The translations under genes and the position numbers were made by a program. DNA of 64,000 bases from the NCBI GenBank assembly GCA_964461455.1, contig CAYWUJ010000001.1, forward strand, positions 62,001 to 126,000, in the 5' to 3' direction. The notes under the pieces are model-generated. The model was not told the origin of the DNA and did no database searches. It saw only the letters and a program-made list of their open reading frames with translations. This DNA is from UBA1413 sp964461455 (lineage in GTDB: Bacteria > Bacteroidota > Bacteroidia > Bacteroidales > Prolixibacteraceae). Positions 49,489-58,719 of the stretch are shown in pieces; position 1 is the first letter of the stretch; each line of letters begins with the position of its first letter.

Positions 49489-50496
49489 GTGCAGGAGGCG
49501 ATGTACTGGAGTCCCGCAGAATCGGGAAAAGTCAGGTGTGAGCTTTGTCCGCATACTTGCCTGATTGGTGAAGGCAAGGCGGGGATTTGCCGGGTGAGGG
49601 TGAACCGGGGTGGGAAGCTAACTACCCTTGTGAACGGACGTTTGTCGGCCATACATGGTGATCCTGTTGAGAAAAAGCCGCTGTACCATTTTCATCCGGG
49701 CCGGCAGATTCTCTCGGTGGGCACCAGGGGATGCAACCTGAAGTGTTCGTTTTGCCAGAACCATCATCTGTCCCAGGGCGAGTTCTTATCACCGGGTCAT
49801 GAGACCATGGTCACCCCCGGTGAGTTGGCCGGAATAGCCCTTTCCATGGACGATAATACAGGAGTAGCCTATACCTATAACGAGCCGACGGTATTCTACG
49901 AGTACATGCTGGCCGCTGCCGGGGAGGTCAGAAAAGCCGGATTGAAAAATGTGGTCGTGACCAACGGGTACATACAGCCCGAACCCCTCAGGGAGTTGCT
50001 GCCCGTCATCGATGCCTTCAACGTAGACCTGAAGTCGTTCAGTGATGACTTTTACCTCAGGATGACGGGGGGAAGGCTGGCGCCAGTTCTGGAGAGCCTG
50101 AAAATGATTTCCGCAGCAGGCAGGCATCTGGAAATTACGCTTTTGGTGATTCCCACGCTGAATGATTCCGAAGAGGAGTTCCGTGAAATGACGCAGTGGA
50201 TTTCTGCGGAACTGGGGAAAGAGGTCCCCCTTCATTTGTCCAGGTATTTTCCCGCCTGGAAGCTGACCCTGCCTCCTACGCCGGTCGCGACTCTGGACAG
50301 GTTTGCCGCTATTGCTGAGAAAGAACTGCACTATGTCTATACCGGGAATGTCACCGACGGCCGTCACTCTTCAACCTGGTGTCCTGAATGCAGGAGTGAG
50401 GTGATCCGCAGGGAGTGGCCCGGTGCTGAAACAGACGGCATGATGCCTACCGGGCACTGCCGGAAATGTGGTGCCACCATTTCAGGAATCTTTTAA
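49489..50496 (+). CDS. AmmeMemoRadiSam-system radical SAM enzyme (PflA-like)
   Basis: 335 residues from the GTG at 49489 (MQEAMYW); an ATG at 49501 is possible. The N-terminal cysteine motif (Cys17, 20, 24, 34) precedes the radical SAM motif CNLKCSFC (Cys82, 86, 89), then a barrel (AYTYNEPTVFYEYM), and a C-terminal zinc-ribbon-like end (CPEC, CRKCG). This family lies with Memo and AMMECR1 proteins in many prokaryotes and is of unknown biochemical function. Those partners are not in the window. The gene is single. Confidence 0.85.
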   Translation: MQEAMYWSPAESGKVRCELCPHTCLIGEGKAGICRVRVNRGGKLTTLVNGRLSAIHGDPVEKKPLYHFHPGRQILSVGTRGCNLKCSFCQNHHLSQGEFLSPGHETMVTPGELAGIALSMDDNTGVAYTYNEPTVFYEYMLAAAGEVRKAGLKNVVVTNGYIQPEPLRELLPVIDAFNVDLKSFSDDFYLRMTGGRLAPVLESLKMISAAGRHLEITLLVIPTLNDSEEEFREMTQWISAELGKEVPLHLSRYFPAWKLTLPPTPVATLDRFAAIAEKELHYVYTGNVTDGRHSSTWCPECRSEVIRREWPGAETDGMMPTGHCRKCGATISGIF

Positions 50497-50520
50497 TTCC
50501 TGATTTTCCAATGATTGTTG

Positions 50521-50528
50521 TATCTTTG
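50521..50528 (+). promoter_or_regulatory. -7 element upstream of the helicase leader
   Basis: TATCTTTG matches TAnnTTTG. Transcription would start near 50535, giving a leader of about 235 bases that contains both hairpin units. No -33 box is seen. Confidence 0.45.
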
Positions 50529-50560
50529 CGGCCTGAATAAGAGAACAATTCCCTTTAATT

Positions 50561-50742
50561 TCATGAAATGACCATGCAATTTTCTTCACCAGCCTGCATG
50601 AATAAGTACATGGTCATTGCATCTGTTTCACGGAATGAACAAACACAACAAAATGGTTTAAACAGATGAAATACTCATGCAACTTTTATGCACCAGTCGT
50701 GATGATTAGCCACATGGGTATTACATGTGTTTCCAATAACAT
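50561..50742 (+). promoter_or_regulatory. Structured leader element, two tandem copies before the DEAD-box helicase gene
   Basis: Unit 1 pairs AATGACCATG (50567-50576) with CATGGTCATT (50609-50618). Unit 2 pairs AATACTCATG (50670-50679) with CATGGGTATT (50713-50722). The stem sequence differs between units while pairing is kept (two compensatory base pairs and one G-U), and the loop keeps a CAA-TTTT-CACCAG core. In unit 2 CACATG (50711-50716) can alternatively pair with CATGTG (50724-50729). The last stem ends 47 bases before the ATG, as in the copy at 21.2 kb. Confidence 0.65.
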
Positions 50743-50769
50743 GCCATAAAATCGTAATAATATTAACAC

Positions 50770-52191
50770 ATGAAATTCGACGATTTCAACCTTACCCCCG
50801 AGTTACTGGAAGCTATATGGTACATGGGATACCGCGATGCTACGCCGATCCAGGAACAAGCCATTCCTCCCATCACCGAAGGCCGCGACCTGATTGCCAG
50901 TGCCCAGACCGGCACCGGCAAGACTGCCGCCTTCCTGCTTCCCGTCCTTGATTTCCAGGCGCGCAAGCCTACGTCCGACACCAATACGCTGATTCTGGTT
51001 CCCACCCGGGAACTGGCCATACAGATCGACCAGCAGATCCAGGGACTGGCCTATACCCTCAATGTCACCTCCATCGCCATATACGGAGGAGGTGACGGCA
51101 GTGAATGGGGGCAGCAAAAGACAGCCCTGACCCAAGGAGCCGATATCATCGTGGCCACTCCGGGGAAACTGATCAGCCACCTCAGCCAGGGGTATGTCAA
51201 ATTCGACATGATTGAACACCTTATTCTCGACGAGGCCGACCGCATGCTTGATATCGGCTTTTACGATGACATCATGAAGATCATCTCCTTTCTGCCCAAG
51301 AAACGGCAAACCCTGATGTTCAGCGCTACCATGCCCCCGAAGATCAGGTCACTGTCAAAGATGATCCTCACCAATCCCGTAGAGATTGCCCTGGAGATGT
51401 CGAAACCTGCAGAAGGAGTTACCCAGGTAGCCTATCTGGTGCATGAAAACCAGAAAACGCCTCTGCTTCGGACCATCATTGCCGACAAACCGGAATTCAG
51501 GAGCATCCTGATTTTTTCCTCGACAAAACGCAAGGTGAACGACATTGTGAAGGGGCTTCGTTCGAAGTCGTGGAAGACAGAGGGTATCTCTTCAGACCTG
51601 GAACAAAAGGAAAGGGAGGCTATTTTACTGCGTTTCAAATCACGGGAAACCAGGGTGCTGGTAGCTACTGATGTGCTGAGCCGCGGGATTGATATCAAAG
51701 ACATCAATCTGGTCATCAATTACGATGCGCCGGGGGATGCCGAGGATTACGTGCACCGGGTAGGCCGGACGGCGCGTGCCGAGACAACGGGGATGGCCAT
51801 TACGCTGATCAATGAGGCCGACATGCAGAAAATGAGCCGCATTGAAAACCTTATTGGCAATGAAGTTCCCAAGGCTGAGCTGCCCGAAGAGCTGGGGAGT
51901 GGTCCCCAGTGGTCATTGCGCCATTCCACTCCGCGTGATCATCTTCGCAGCAAGGGCGGAGCCGCCAAAGGAAGCCGCCCCGGAAATCAAAGAGGTCCAA
52001 GCGGGAAAAACCCGGGAAGAAGTCAGGGTGATCGCCGGAACTCTGGCCCTTCATCTGGCGAAAAATCAGGGAGTACGCATGATTCAAGATCAGGGAACAC
52101 CGCTGAAAGTAGTCAGGGTAAGGAGCGCAGAAGCATGAAATTGATAAAAGCCGGTTCTTCCGCTTCAGAACCTGAGGGACCAGGAAACTGA
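50770..52191 (+). CDS. DEAD-box RNA helicase
   Basis: 473 residues. Motifs: Q motif TPIQEQ (25-30), AQTGTGKT (45-52), DEAD (154-157), SAT (185-187) and HRVGRTARAE. The C-terminal hundred residues are basic and rich in Gly, Ser, Arg and Lys, a disordered RNA-binding tail like that of RhlE/CshA types. It unwinds RNA duplexes in ribosome assembly or mRNA decay, and members are often cold-induced. A 235-base leader with tandem hairpins precedes it. Its last 27 bases overlap the end of the convergent TonB receptor gene. Confidence 0.93.
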   Translation: MKFDDFNLTPELLEAIWYMGYRDATPIQEQAIPPITEGRDLIASAQTGTGKTAAFLLPVLDFQARKPTSDTNTLILVPTRELAIQIDQQIQGLAYTLNVTSIAIYGGGDGSEWGQQKTALTQGADIIVATPGKLISHLSQGYVKFDMIEHLILDEADRMLDIGFYDDIMKIISFLPKKRQTLMFSATMPPKIRSLSKMILTNPVEIALEMSKPAEGVTQVAYLVHENQKTPLLRTIIADKPEFRSILIFSSTKRKVNDIVKGLRSKSWKTEGISSDLEQKEREAILLRFKSRETRVLVATDVLSRGIDIKDINLVINYDAPGDAEDYVHRVGRTARAETTGMAITLINEADMQKMSRIENLIGNEVPKAELPEELGSGPQWSLRHSTPRDHLRSKGGAAKGSRPGNQRGPSGKNPGRSQGDRRNSGPSSGEKSGSTHDSRSGNTAESSQGKERRSMKLIKAGSSASEPEGPGN

Positions 52192-54489
52192 AGGCACTAT
52201 GGGCAGCATGGAGATCTGCTGAAAGGCATCATCATTTTTGTAATAAAAGTAAGGGTTTAACCGGTTGTAAACATTATATACCGAAAACTTCCAGGTTCGT
52301 TCCCTGCTCCCTTTGAGTTTTTTTGAGGCTGAATAGGCCAGGTCAAGGTGATGAAAGGGGGGCATCCTGTAGTTATTGGGATGAGGAAAGGATTCGTACC
52401 AGGAGAAGTGTTTCAGGTAGGGAAAGTCGTTGTCCAGTCCCGGGAGCAACATCGCCTGAATATGTTCGTCGGGGATGGTGATGGCGTTTCCCGAGGCAAT
52501 CACAAAAGCGCAGGTGATCAGTTTTTGTTTGGCGGGGGTATCTGCCAGACGGTAGTTGGCCAGAAGGGAGAAGTCGTGGCGCCGGTCATGTTTGAAAGGA
52601 AAGTATTTACCGCCGTTGATTTCTTCGAATTTTCTCCAGGCCCATGAGAGGGTATAGGCAGCCCAGCCTGTCAGCCTTCCCGAACTCTTCTCGGCCATGA
52701 TTTCAGCCCCGTAATTGAGTCCTTCTCCCGACACGGTCATTTCCTCCCATTCTTTCCCGGAACCTGCCCAAAGGATCACACCGGGGCGGTATTCGAGAAG
52801 GTTTTTCATTGGTTTATAATAGATATCGGCTTCGAGGGTCCATCCGGTGACAGGAGTCATGCGAACGCCGAGGTCGGCCAGCCATGCATCAGCCGGGAGG
52901 GTATTATCACTTGCCGATACCCAAAGGTCGGTAGGCATGTTAAGGGCATTGTTGGTAAGGAGGTGAATGGTCTGGACCATTCTCTGAGCCGAGAGTTTCA
53001 GGTCACACCGGTCATTCAGGGAATAGCGTGATGAAAACCTGGGTTCTGCATAGATTCTGGTCTTATTCCCCGAAATGAACGTCAGCAGTCGCATTCCGGC
53101 AATCACGTTTAACCTTTCTGACAGGGTCATTTCATCTTCCGCATAAAAGGAGACCGATTGGGCTTTGGCCGGAGGCATGGCCGGAGGGGCGATCCCGGTT
53201 GAATACCCTGAAACGGATGTCAGTTCCGGAGAGAACCTCTGCCATGACCATTGGTAGCCGAACCTGACGGTGTGGTGGTCAAGAGAAAGATCAAAATCCC
53301 CCTTCAGGGAGTATTCTTCCAGTCCGCTCCTTGTGTACTGTCCTGTTTTATCTCTGCCCGAACTGTTTTCGAACTGTTCATTAAAATGGTAGAGGCTGTG
53401 GTAAGCGGAAGTGTTCATGAACAGCCGGGGGGTGATGACCATGTTCCAACGGGCCACCGAGGTATAATTTCCCCATTTAAAGCTGTACCTGTCGGTAGTC
53501 AGCGAGTCTTTCGAGTTGACGAAATACTGGTCCCGGCCCTGATAGTGGCTCAGGTAGAGACGGTTTCTCTGTCCGATGGTCCAGTTAATCTTGGCATTCA
53601 GGTCATAGAAGGTATATCCCAGGGATTCCAGGTCACCGGAAATCATCTGTTCCAGCCTCAAAGGAAGGTCGATCCATGATCGTCGCCCCGAGAACATGTA
53701 GGAGGCCTTCTCCTTTTTGACCGGGCCTTCCAGCATCAATCTTCCCGAGACAGGACTGATGGTGCATGTTCCCCCGGCATCGTGCATGTTACCCTCCTTC
53801 ATAGCCAGGTCCACCACCGAAGAAAGTCTGCCTCCGTAACGTGCGGGGATTCCCCCTTTGAAGAAGCGCATATCTCTGATGGCATCGGTGTTAAAGGTGG
53901 AAAGGTAACCGAAGAGGTGGTTGGTGTTGTACACAGGCACGCCATCAAGGAGGATGAGGTTCTGGTCGTGTGACCCTCCGCGGACATTGATCCCCGCTGT
54001 TCCTTCATTTCCTGACTTTACGCCGGGCAGGAGCTGGATGGTCTTCATGGCGTCGGATTCTCCCAGGAGGGCCGGAGAAAGCTCTATCCTGGCCGGGTGG
54101 AGATAATAGACTCCCGGCAAAACGGTACGTACAAGGGTATTTTCCTTGTTGGTGCCTGAAACTTCAATTTCGCCGACCTGCAGTCCGGGCGACAAGTCCC
54201 AGTTGACCACCGTATCGCTGCGAACATCCACGTTCTTCGTGATTACTGGGTATCCCACAAAAGAGACTTCCAGGTTGTGATGGCCTGCCGGCAAGGTTAG
54301 AGCGTAATATCCGTAGGCATTTGATGAGGTTCCCTTCCGGAGGGAAGGCGCCCACACGGAAGCTCCTGCCAATTGCTCCCCTGACACCACGTCCCTGATC
54401 ACCCCCGAAAGAGTGACCCTGGGATTTTCCTGCGCAATGAGCTCCATCACTGATACCAGGATCAGCAGGAACAAAGGGCTACGCTTCAT
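52165..54489 (-). CDS. TonB-dependent outer-membrane receptor with carboxypeptidase-like N-terminal domain
   Basis: 774 residues. Signal peptide 1-20 (ELIAQ). Residues 25-110 are a carboxypeptidase-regulatory-like beta domain (VTLSGVIRDVVSGEQLAGASVW). A plug domain follows (ELSPALLGESDAMKTIQLLPGVKSGNEG, INVRGG), then a beta-barrel ending SWSLRF. It resembles TonB receptors without a SusD partner, and none is adjacent. The substrate is unknown: no siderophore or vitamin genes are near. The start context AAACACATGAA is like that of two other genes in the window. Confidence 0.9.
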   Translation of the reverse strand: MKRSPLFLLILVSVMELIAQENPRVTLSGVIRDVVSGEQLAGASVWAPSLRKGTSSNAYGYYALTLPAGHHNLEVSFVGYPVITKNVDVRSDTVVNWDLSPGLQVGEIEVSGTNKENTLVRTVLPGVYYLHPARIELSPALLGESDAMKTIQLLPGVKSGNEGTAGINVRGGSHDQNLILLDGVPVYNTNHLFGYLSTFNTDAIRDMRFFKGGIPARYGGRLSSVVDLAMKEGNMHDAGGTCTISPVSGRLMLEGPVKKEKASYMFSGRRSWIDLPLRLEQMISGDLESLGYTFYDLNAKINWTIGQRNRLYLSHYQGRDQYFVNSKDSLTTDRYSFKWGNYTSVARWNMVITPRLFMNTSAYHSLYHFNEQFENSSGRDKTGQYTRSGLEEYSLKGDFDLSLDHHTVRFGYQWSWQRFSPELTSVSGYSTGIAPPAMPPAKAQSVSFYAEDEMTLSERLNVIAGMRLLTFISGNKTRIYAEPRFSSRYSLNDRCDLKLSAQRMVQTIHLLTNNALNMPTDLWVSASDNTLPADAWLADLGVRMTPVTGWTLEADIYYKPMKNLLEYRPGVILWAGSGKEWEEMTVSGEGLNYGAEIMAEKSSGRLTGWAAYTLSWAWRKFEEINGGKYFPFKHDRRHDFSLLANYRLADTPAKQKLITCAFVIASGNAITIPDEHIQAMLLPGLDNDFPYLKHFSWYESFPHPNNYRMPPFHHLDLAYSASKKLKGSRERTWKFSVYNVYNRLNPYFYYKNDDAFQQISMLPIVPSVSWSLRF

Positions 54490-54614
54490 GTGTTTATACT
54501 ATCTGGTGTAACAGATCATTAATGTTTCTGCGTTTCGTCGCTTCTGCGTGAAAGCCGCTGAAAGTGAGGACCTCACATTCCAACGATTCTTTGACCATCA
54601 TGAGATTCAGAAAT

Positions 54615-54986
54615 TTACTCTGTGAACTCCACAACATGGGCACTCACGGTAACCGTCCTTTTGACATAAAAGATCAGATAAGAGGCAAGGTGTTCTTCCA
54701 CGGTCATATTGACGATGGCCTTTGAACTTCCGGTAAGGTCGGTTCCTTTGAGCATGTCGGCCCGGGCTTTCTCGATCAGGGCCTTATGTGAAAGTCCCCC
54801 GATTCCCATGATATAGGTGGCATCAGAGGATCCGCTGATTCTTTCAACCACTTTAAAGTTCTTTTTGCTCAACTCGACACTGGTCATATTGCCTGTCAGG
54901 TTGCCCACCAGGGCAGTATGGATGCCACATCCCTGGAAGAGGAAAGTAACCAGGAGAAGAGCCATGGCGATTTTCAGATTTTTCAT
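54615..54986 (-). CDS. Small lipoprotein (DUF6567-like)
   Basis: 123 residues. A lipobox ends LFQGC (Cys20). The remainder (LVGNLTGNMTSVELSKKNFKVV; AIVNMTVEEHLASYL) looks like the DUF6567 family of Bacteroidota lipoproteins; this is a tentative family call. Predicted periplasmic face of the outer membrane. It lies 125 bases before the TonB receptor gene on the same strand. Function unknown. Confidence 0.65.
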   Translation of the reverse strand: MKNLKIAMALLLVTFLFQGCGIHTALVGNLTGNMTSVELSKKNFKVVERISGSSDATYIMGIGGLSHKALIEKARADMLKGTDLTGSSKAIVNMTVEEHLASYLIFYVKRTVTVSAHVVEFTE

Positions 54987-55317
54987 AGAAGATTTGATTT
55001 TGGATGATTCGTTAAACGGATTGAATTCCGGTCTCCGGGCACACCCCTGGTGAGGAGCTTATCGTCCTTCACGGAAAGGGAAGCTATCGCAGTTCTTAAG
55101 CTGGGAAATCCTCCCCGGGAGCGTTGGCCGGCAGATGGCTACCCCGGGGAGGACCTCAGACCAGGCGGTTGGCCCCCGTATTCCCTTCCATGAACCTTTT
55201 TACACAATTTCTTTGCATGTGTATTATATTATGTTTGTGTAATAATTCCTGCTAAGCACAGATAATTCTCATTTGCCATTTGATCATTGTGATTGGTTCT
55301 TGTGGCATATCATCATT
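54987..55317. other. Gene-free stretch with GC-rich hairpin (left copy)
   Basis: No credible gene. TCCTCCCCGGG (55109-55119) and CCCGGGGAGGA (55143-55153) form a perfect 11-bp inverted repeat with a 23-base spacer. The same CCTCCCCGGG/CCCGGGGAGG arms occur at 58195-58240. To the right the DNA becomes clearly AT-richer. Confidence 0.7.
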
Positions 55318-56211
55318 TCAAGGTTTTGCTGTTTCTGGTACAGTGATATCGAACTGACTGATAGTGTAAGAGCCAAAAATGCCCTTTCCGTTTTCAATAT
55401 TGGAATAGATATCAAGGGGTGTATGAAAAACAGGCATATCGCCGATCACCCCCAGATCGTACTGAATCAACGCCGACTTCATGTATTGATCAAGGTGCTT
55501 GTCTGCATTGATGATATATACATATAATGCATAATCAATAATGTCATCAGATCTTGGCCATTTTCTTGGAATATTGAAAGAAACGGTTGAACCGTTGAAA
55601 ACACCATCGTCTAGCCGTGCAAAAAAATGATATGAATACGCAATCCCTTCCCTCACCTCACTATCTCTCGTCCGGTTAAAGTCGTCAAACAACAATAGGT
55701 CAGAATAGACATAGGTTTCATAAAAAAAATCATCACTTGTCAGGCTTCTTTCTTTCATTCCAACCCAATAGAAATTCTTTTCATTTAGGTTATCTTCTAT
55801 CGTGACTTTAACGAGGTTCGACTCTTTTAATGCAGTCGTATATATTTTAGGGTTAATAGGAACTTTTGTTGTAGCGGTAACAAGTGATTCATCTGGGAAA
55901 AGAATACCTAACCGATATTCAACGCCTGAAACAGGAAGAACATCAGCCTCATAGAAACCTTGCCCTTGATGAACCAACTGAAATACCTTTTTTTCACCAG
56001 TTATTTCAACTTTGGCGTTAATGATAGATGGGAAGATCTCCGGAAGGTCGGATTTAACTGATTCGCTAATATGTACCCGGATGACTGAATCTGGAACTAA
56101 CAGGGAGTTAATCACAACATTTCCTCTATAATAAGGGAAATCGGGATCTACCTGACTAACACAAGATGCCAATATAAAAGTCAAAAGAATTGAGACAACT
56201 AAACGAGTCAT
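55318..56211 (-). CDS. DUF4249 family lipoprotein
   Basis: 297 residues. A lipobox ends FILASC (Cys17). The N-terminal beta-sandwich (VVINSLLVPDSVIRVHISES) and the layout are typical of DUF4249, a Bacteroidota outer-membrane lipoprotein often encoded beside a TonB receptor; here the receptor gene lies 0.8 kb further along on the same strand, beyond one small gene. Base composition is AT-richer than the flanking metabolic genes. Function unknown. Confidence 0.8.
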   Translation of the reverse strand: MTRLVVSILLTFILASCVSQVDPDFPYYRGNVVINSLLVPDSVIRVHISESVKSDLPEIFPSIINAKVEITGEKKVFQLVHQGQGFYEADVLPVSGVEYRLGILFPDESLVTATTKVPINPKIYTTALKESNLVKVTIEDNLNEKNFYWVGMKERSLTSDDFFYETYVYSDLLLFDDFNRTRDSEVREGIAYSYHFFARLDDGVFNGSTVSFNIPRKWPRSDDIIDYALYVYIINADKHLDQYMKSALIQYDLGVIGDMPVFHTPLDIYSNIENGKGIFGSYTISQFDITVPETAKP

Positions 56212-56286
56212 TTTACTTAATGTTAACTAGCCACCATCAATCAATTCTAAGAAAACGGGACCGGGATTATCCGGTCCCGTTACTCT

Positions 56287-58088
56287 TTACTGTTTCAAGT
56301 ACATTCTCGCTTTTCCATGGTCTGGCATTAAATTATATCCATCCGTAGAAGAGCTTGGACCGCTCTTTCTTTCCCAATACTGGACGATTACCTCACCGAA
56401 GTCCTCATCCTNNNNNNNNNNNNNNNNNNNNNNNNNNNNNNNNNNNNNNNNNNNNNNNNNNNNNNNNNNNNNNNNNNNNNNNNNNNNNNNNNNNNNNNNN
56501 NNNNNNNNNNNGGACCGCTCTTTCTTTCCCAATACTGGACGATTACCTCACCGAAGTCCTCATCCTTAGCAGCTATCTTGAATTCGATACCCGGAGAAAC
56601 CGAAATATCGATAATCTTGAATACCTGCACCTTGAAGGTAAGTCCAAGCTTTATGGTCTTGCCATCCCCTGCCCCGTCATCTTCCACCAGAATGATCCTG
56701 TAGGAATAGGAATTACTCCGCACATCCCAGGGGAACAAATAGTGGTTGTAAGTACACCACTCACCTTTCTGCTGGCTCCTGGTCTTTTGCCCCAGACTAT
56801 TCACACCCACACTCGGGTATGCTATATTGGTATTTCCCGGAAGACGCAAATAGGAGGTTTTATACTGGAGTTCAATCTTCCCGTCAAAAAGACCACAGCA
56901 CCATCTCCAGCATTCGGAGTCAATATAGATCTTGTCAACCACATCTCTAGAGCCATTACTTCTCCAACTGGCATAAGATTCATATCCAGAGGTAAGTGGT
57001 GAAGCATTTCCTGAGGCATCTATTGCCCTGACTGAATAAGTATAATGATCTCCAAGACTTAAGTACTGATCATAATAATTGATCTGGTTCCCGTCAACAG
57101 TGGCCAGCAGGTAATTGGGATTTGTTGAATATTGCCGGTAAATTTCATAGGCAACAGCTCCTGGAACCTGGGTCCAGTTGATCTGAATCGTATAAGGGCC
57201 GGCAGGGTGAACGCTAAAACCTCCCGGCGTTTCAACGGCCATAGAGGTTGCTGATTTGAGCCCCTCTTCAATGGTCTTACCGCCTGTTGAAATGGCTTTC
57301 CCTTCAGGATAGGTATAAAGAGACCTCCTTTCCATCAGCCTTTGATCAAAATTCCTGCTGTCCACAACCTCAATCACGGGCTCTGTTGCCGATACAGAGG
57401 CAGATTTCAACTGGTGTCCAGCATATTCATAAGCCTCCACAGCAGTTACATCACGCTCATTTTCAGGAATGACAAAACCATCAGGATCCACCCTCATCAT
57501 GCCATCAGCATCAACCCTTTCTGCCAGTCTGACCAACAGGACAGGAGTGTGGATATCATCTTCAAAACACAAGGTCTCTCCACCTGCCACATCATATCCG
57601 GTAACTGCGGTTTTCTCCCCCTCATTATAATTGACAGGCAGACCAACAACCATTGGAGACATCGCTGCAGGATCCCAATCGTTAAAATAAACCGGACAGG
57701 AAATCTGAAGATTTTTATAACTCCGGACTGAGTTCATCACCCCTGAGAAATCAATCCCATTCTCCCCCGCAACATGATTCAGCAATGCTGAGAAAGTCAA
57801 ATTTCCGTACTTTTCAGATTCGATCTCTTTATCCTTGATCAGGTCGAAAAGAATATCATAATCACCGGTAAACTGTTTCCCGATTTCAAAATGGAGGAAA
57901 TGCTTCACGCTGTTATCGGCAAGCGATAAGGCCAGGACCCTGGCCAATGTTTGGTGAATTTCATCAAGTGCGAAAACCTGGGTGTTTTGTGCAGAAGGCT
58001 CAGGACAGAACTCAGGCAGGTCGGGTTCCTTCTGACATGCAGCGAAGATCACCAAAAGCAGGCATAACCCTATAAACTTACTGTTCAT
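56287..58088 (-). CDS. Large lipoprotein with fibronectin type III domain (split by an assembly gap)
   Basis: The lipobox ends LLVIFAAC (Cys18) after the ATG at 58088. A fibronectin III-like domain is near 300-385 (PGGFSVHPAGPYTIQINWTQ; YTYSVRAIDASGNASP). The C-terminal part has a Cys/Trp-rich turn ECWRWCCGLF and strands that end KARMYLKQ. The first part faintly recalls DUF3103. The 100-N run and a 55-base duplication break the frame; if the 155 extra bases are removed, the interval is 1647 bases, exactly 549 codons, and reads through as one 548-residue protein. Surface role likely, function unknown. Confidence 0.75.
56357..56566. other. Assembly gap (100 N) flanked by a 55-base exact duplication
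   Basis: Positions 56357-56411 and 56512-56566 are identical 55-base segments on either side of exactly 100 N (56412-56511). This is the pattern left when two contigs that share an assembler k-mer are scaffolded but not merged. The real sequence very probably has one copy and no gap. Confidence 0.93.
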
Positions 58089-58719
58089 TTTTTGGTTTTT
58101 AAGAAAACTCGGCACTAAGCCCCATTTTGCAGATGCCGCTTGCAAAATTGGTTCCCGTATCGTAGCTTTGCTTAGGCTTTTTCACAAAGCCCATCCTCCC
58201 CGGGACGGAAACAAAGTAACGCGTGGGACCCCCGGGGAGGCTCTGTGATGAACCTGTTCTTCCCTATCTTCACGAGGTTATCCATAACATTACTTCATTG
58301 GTTATTCCATCCATTCCTGCTCCCGGAATATGACTTCCCGGCGGCCTCAGGGTTTGTAAATCCTTTACTAAATTTATACAATTACAGCGGCAACTGCAAT
58401 ACCCTAGTTTTCAGGTTAGAAGACAAATCCCCTATAATCATTTTACTCTCAGTTGAATAATCTAAACATTTAAATACATGTTCTAAAACACAATTCCGGC
58501 TTCAGCGTCCATCCACAGATACACAAGTCGCGCAACCGGTTAAGAATTCAAACTGATCAACTGAATCGAAATACGAGAAATGGCCTCCGGAAATGTTAAG
58601 AATTACCGGAACACTGAGTTGGATCTCAATGGCCAACAATCAAATGACATTTATGTGAAATAGAGGAATGCGAATGCCGGGCAGCACTCACTTTTTAGAA
58701 AAACAGGGAGAAAAAGGGA
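58089..58719. other. Gene-free stretch with GC-rich hairpin (right copy)
   Basis: CCTCCCCGGG (58195-58204) and CCCGGGGAGG (58231-58240) form a 10-bp inverted repeat with a 26-base spacer, the partner of the left copy at 55.1 kb. A small hairpin GGCTTT-AAAGCC precedes it (58175-58191). The remaining 480 bases are AT-rich; the 71-codon frame at 58245-58460 has no protein-like features. I see nothing else. Confidence 0.7.

Noticed and set aside
56355..57002. Open frames that run through the N stretch
   Set aside because: They exist only because N codons are read as open; the region is an assembly artefact.
58245..58460. 71-codon hydrophobic frame in the gap after the fibronectin lipoprotein gene
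   Set aside because: Short, composed of AT-rich sequence, with no promoter or recognisable protein pattern.
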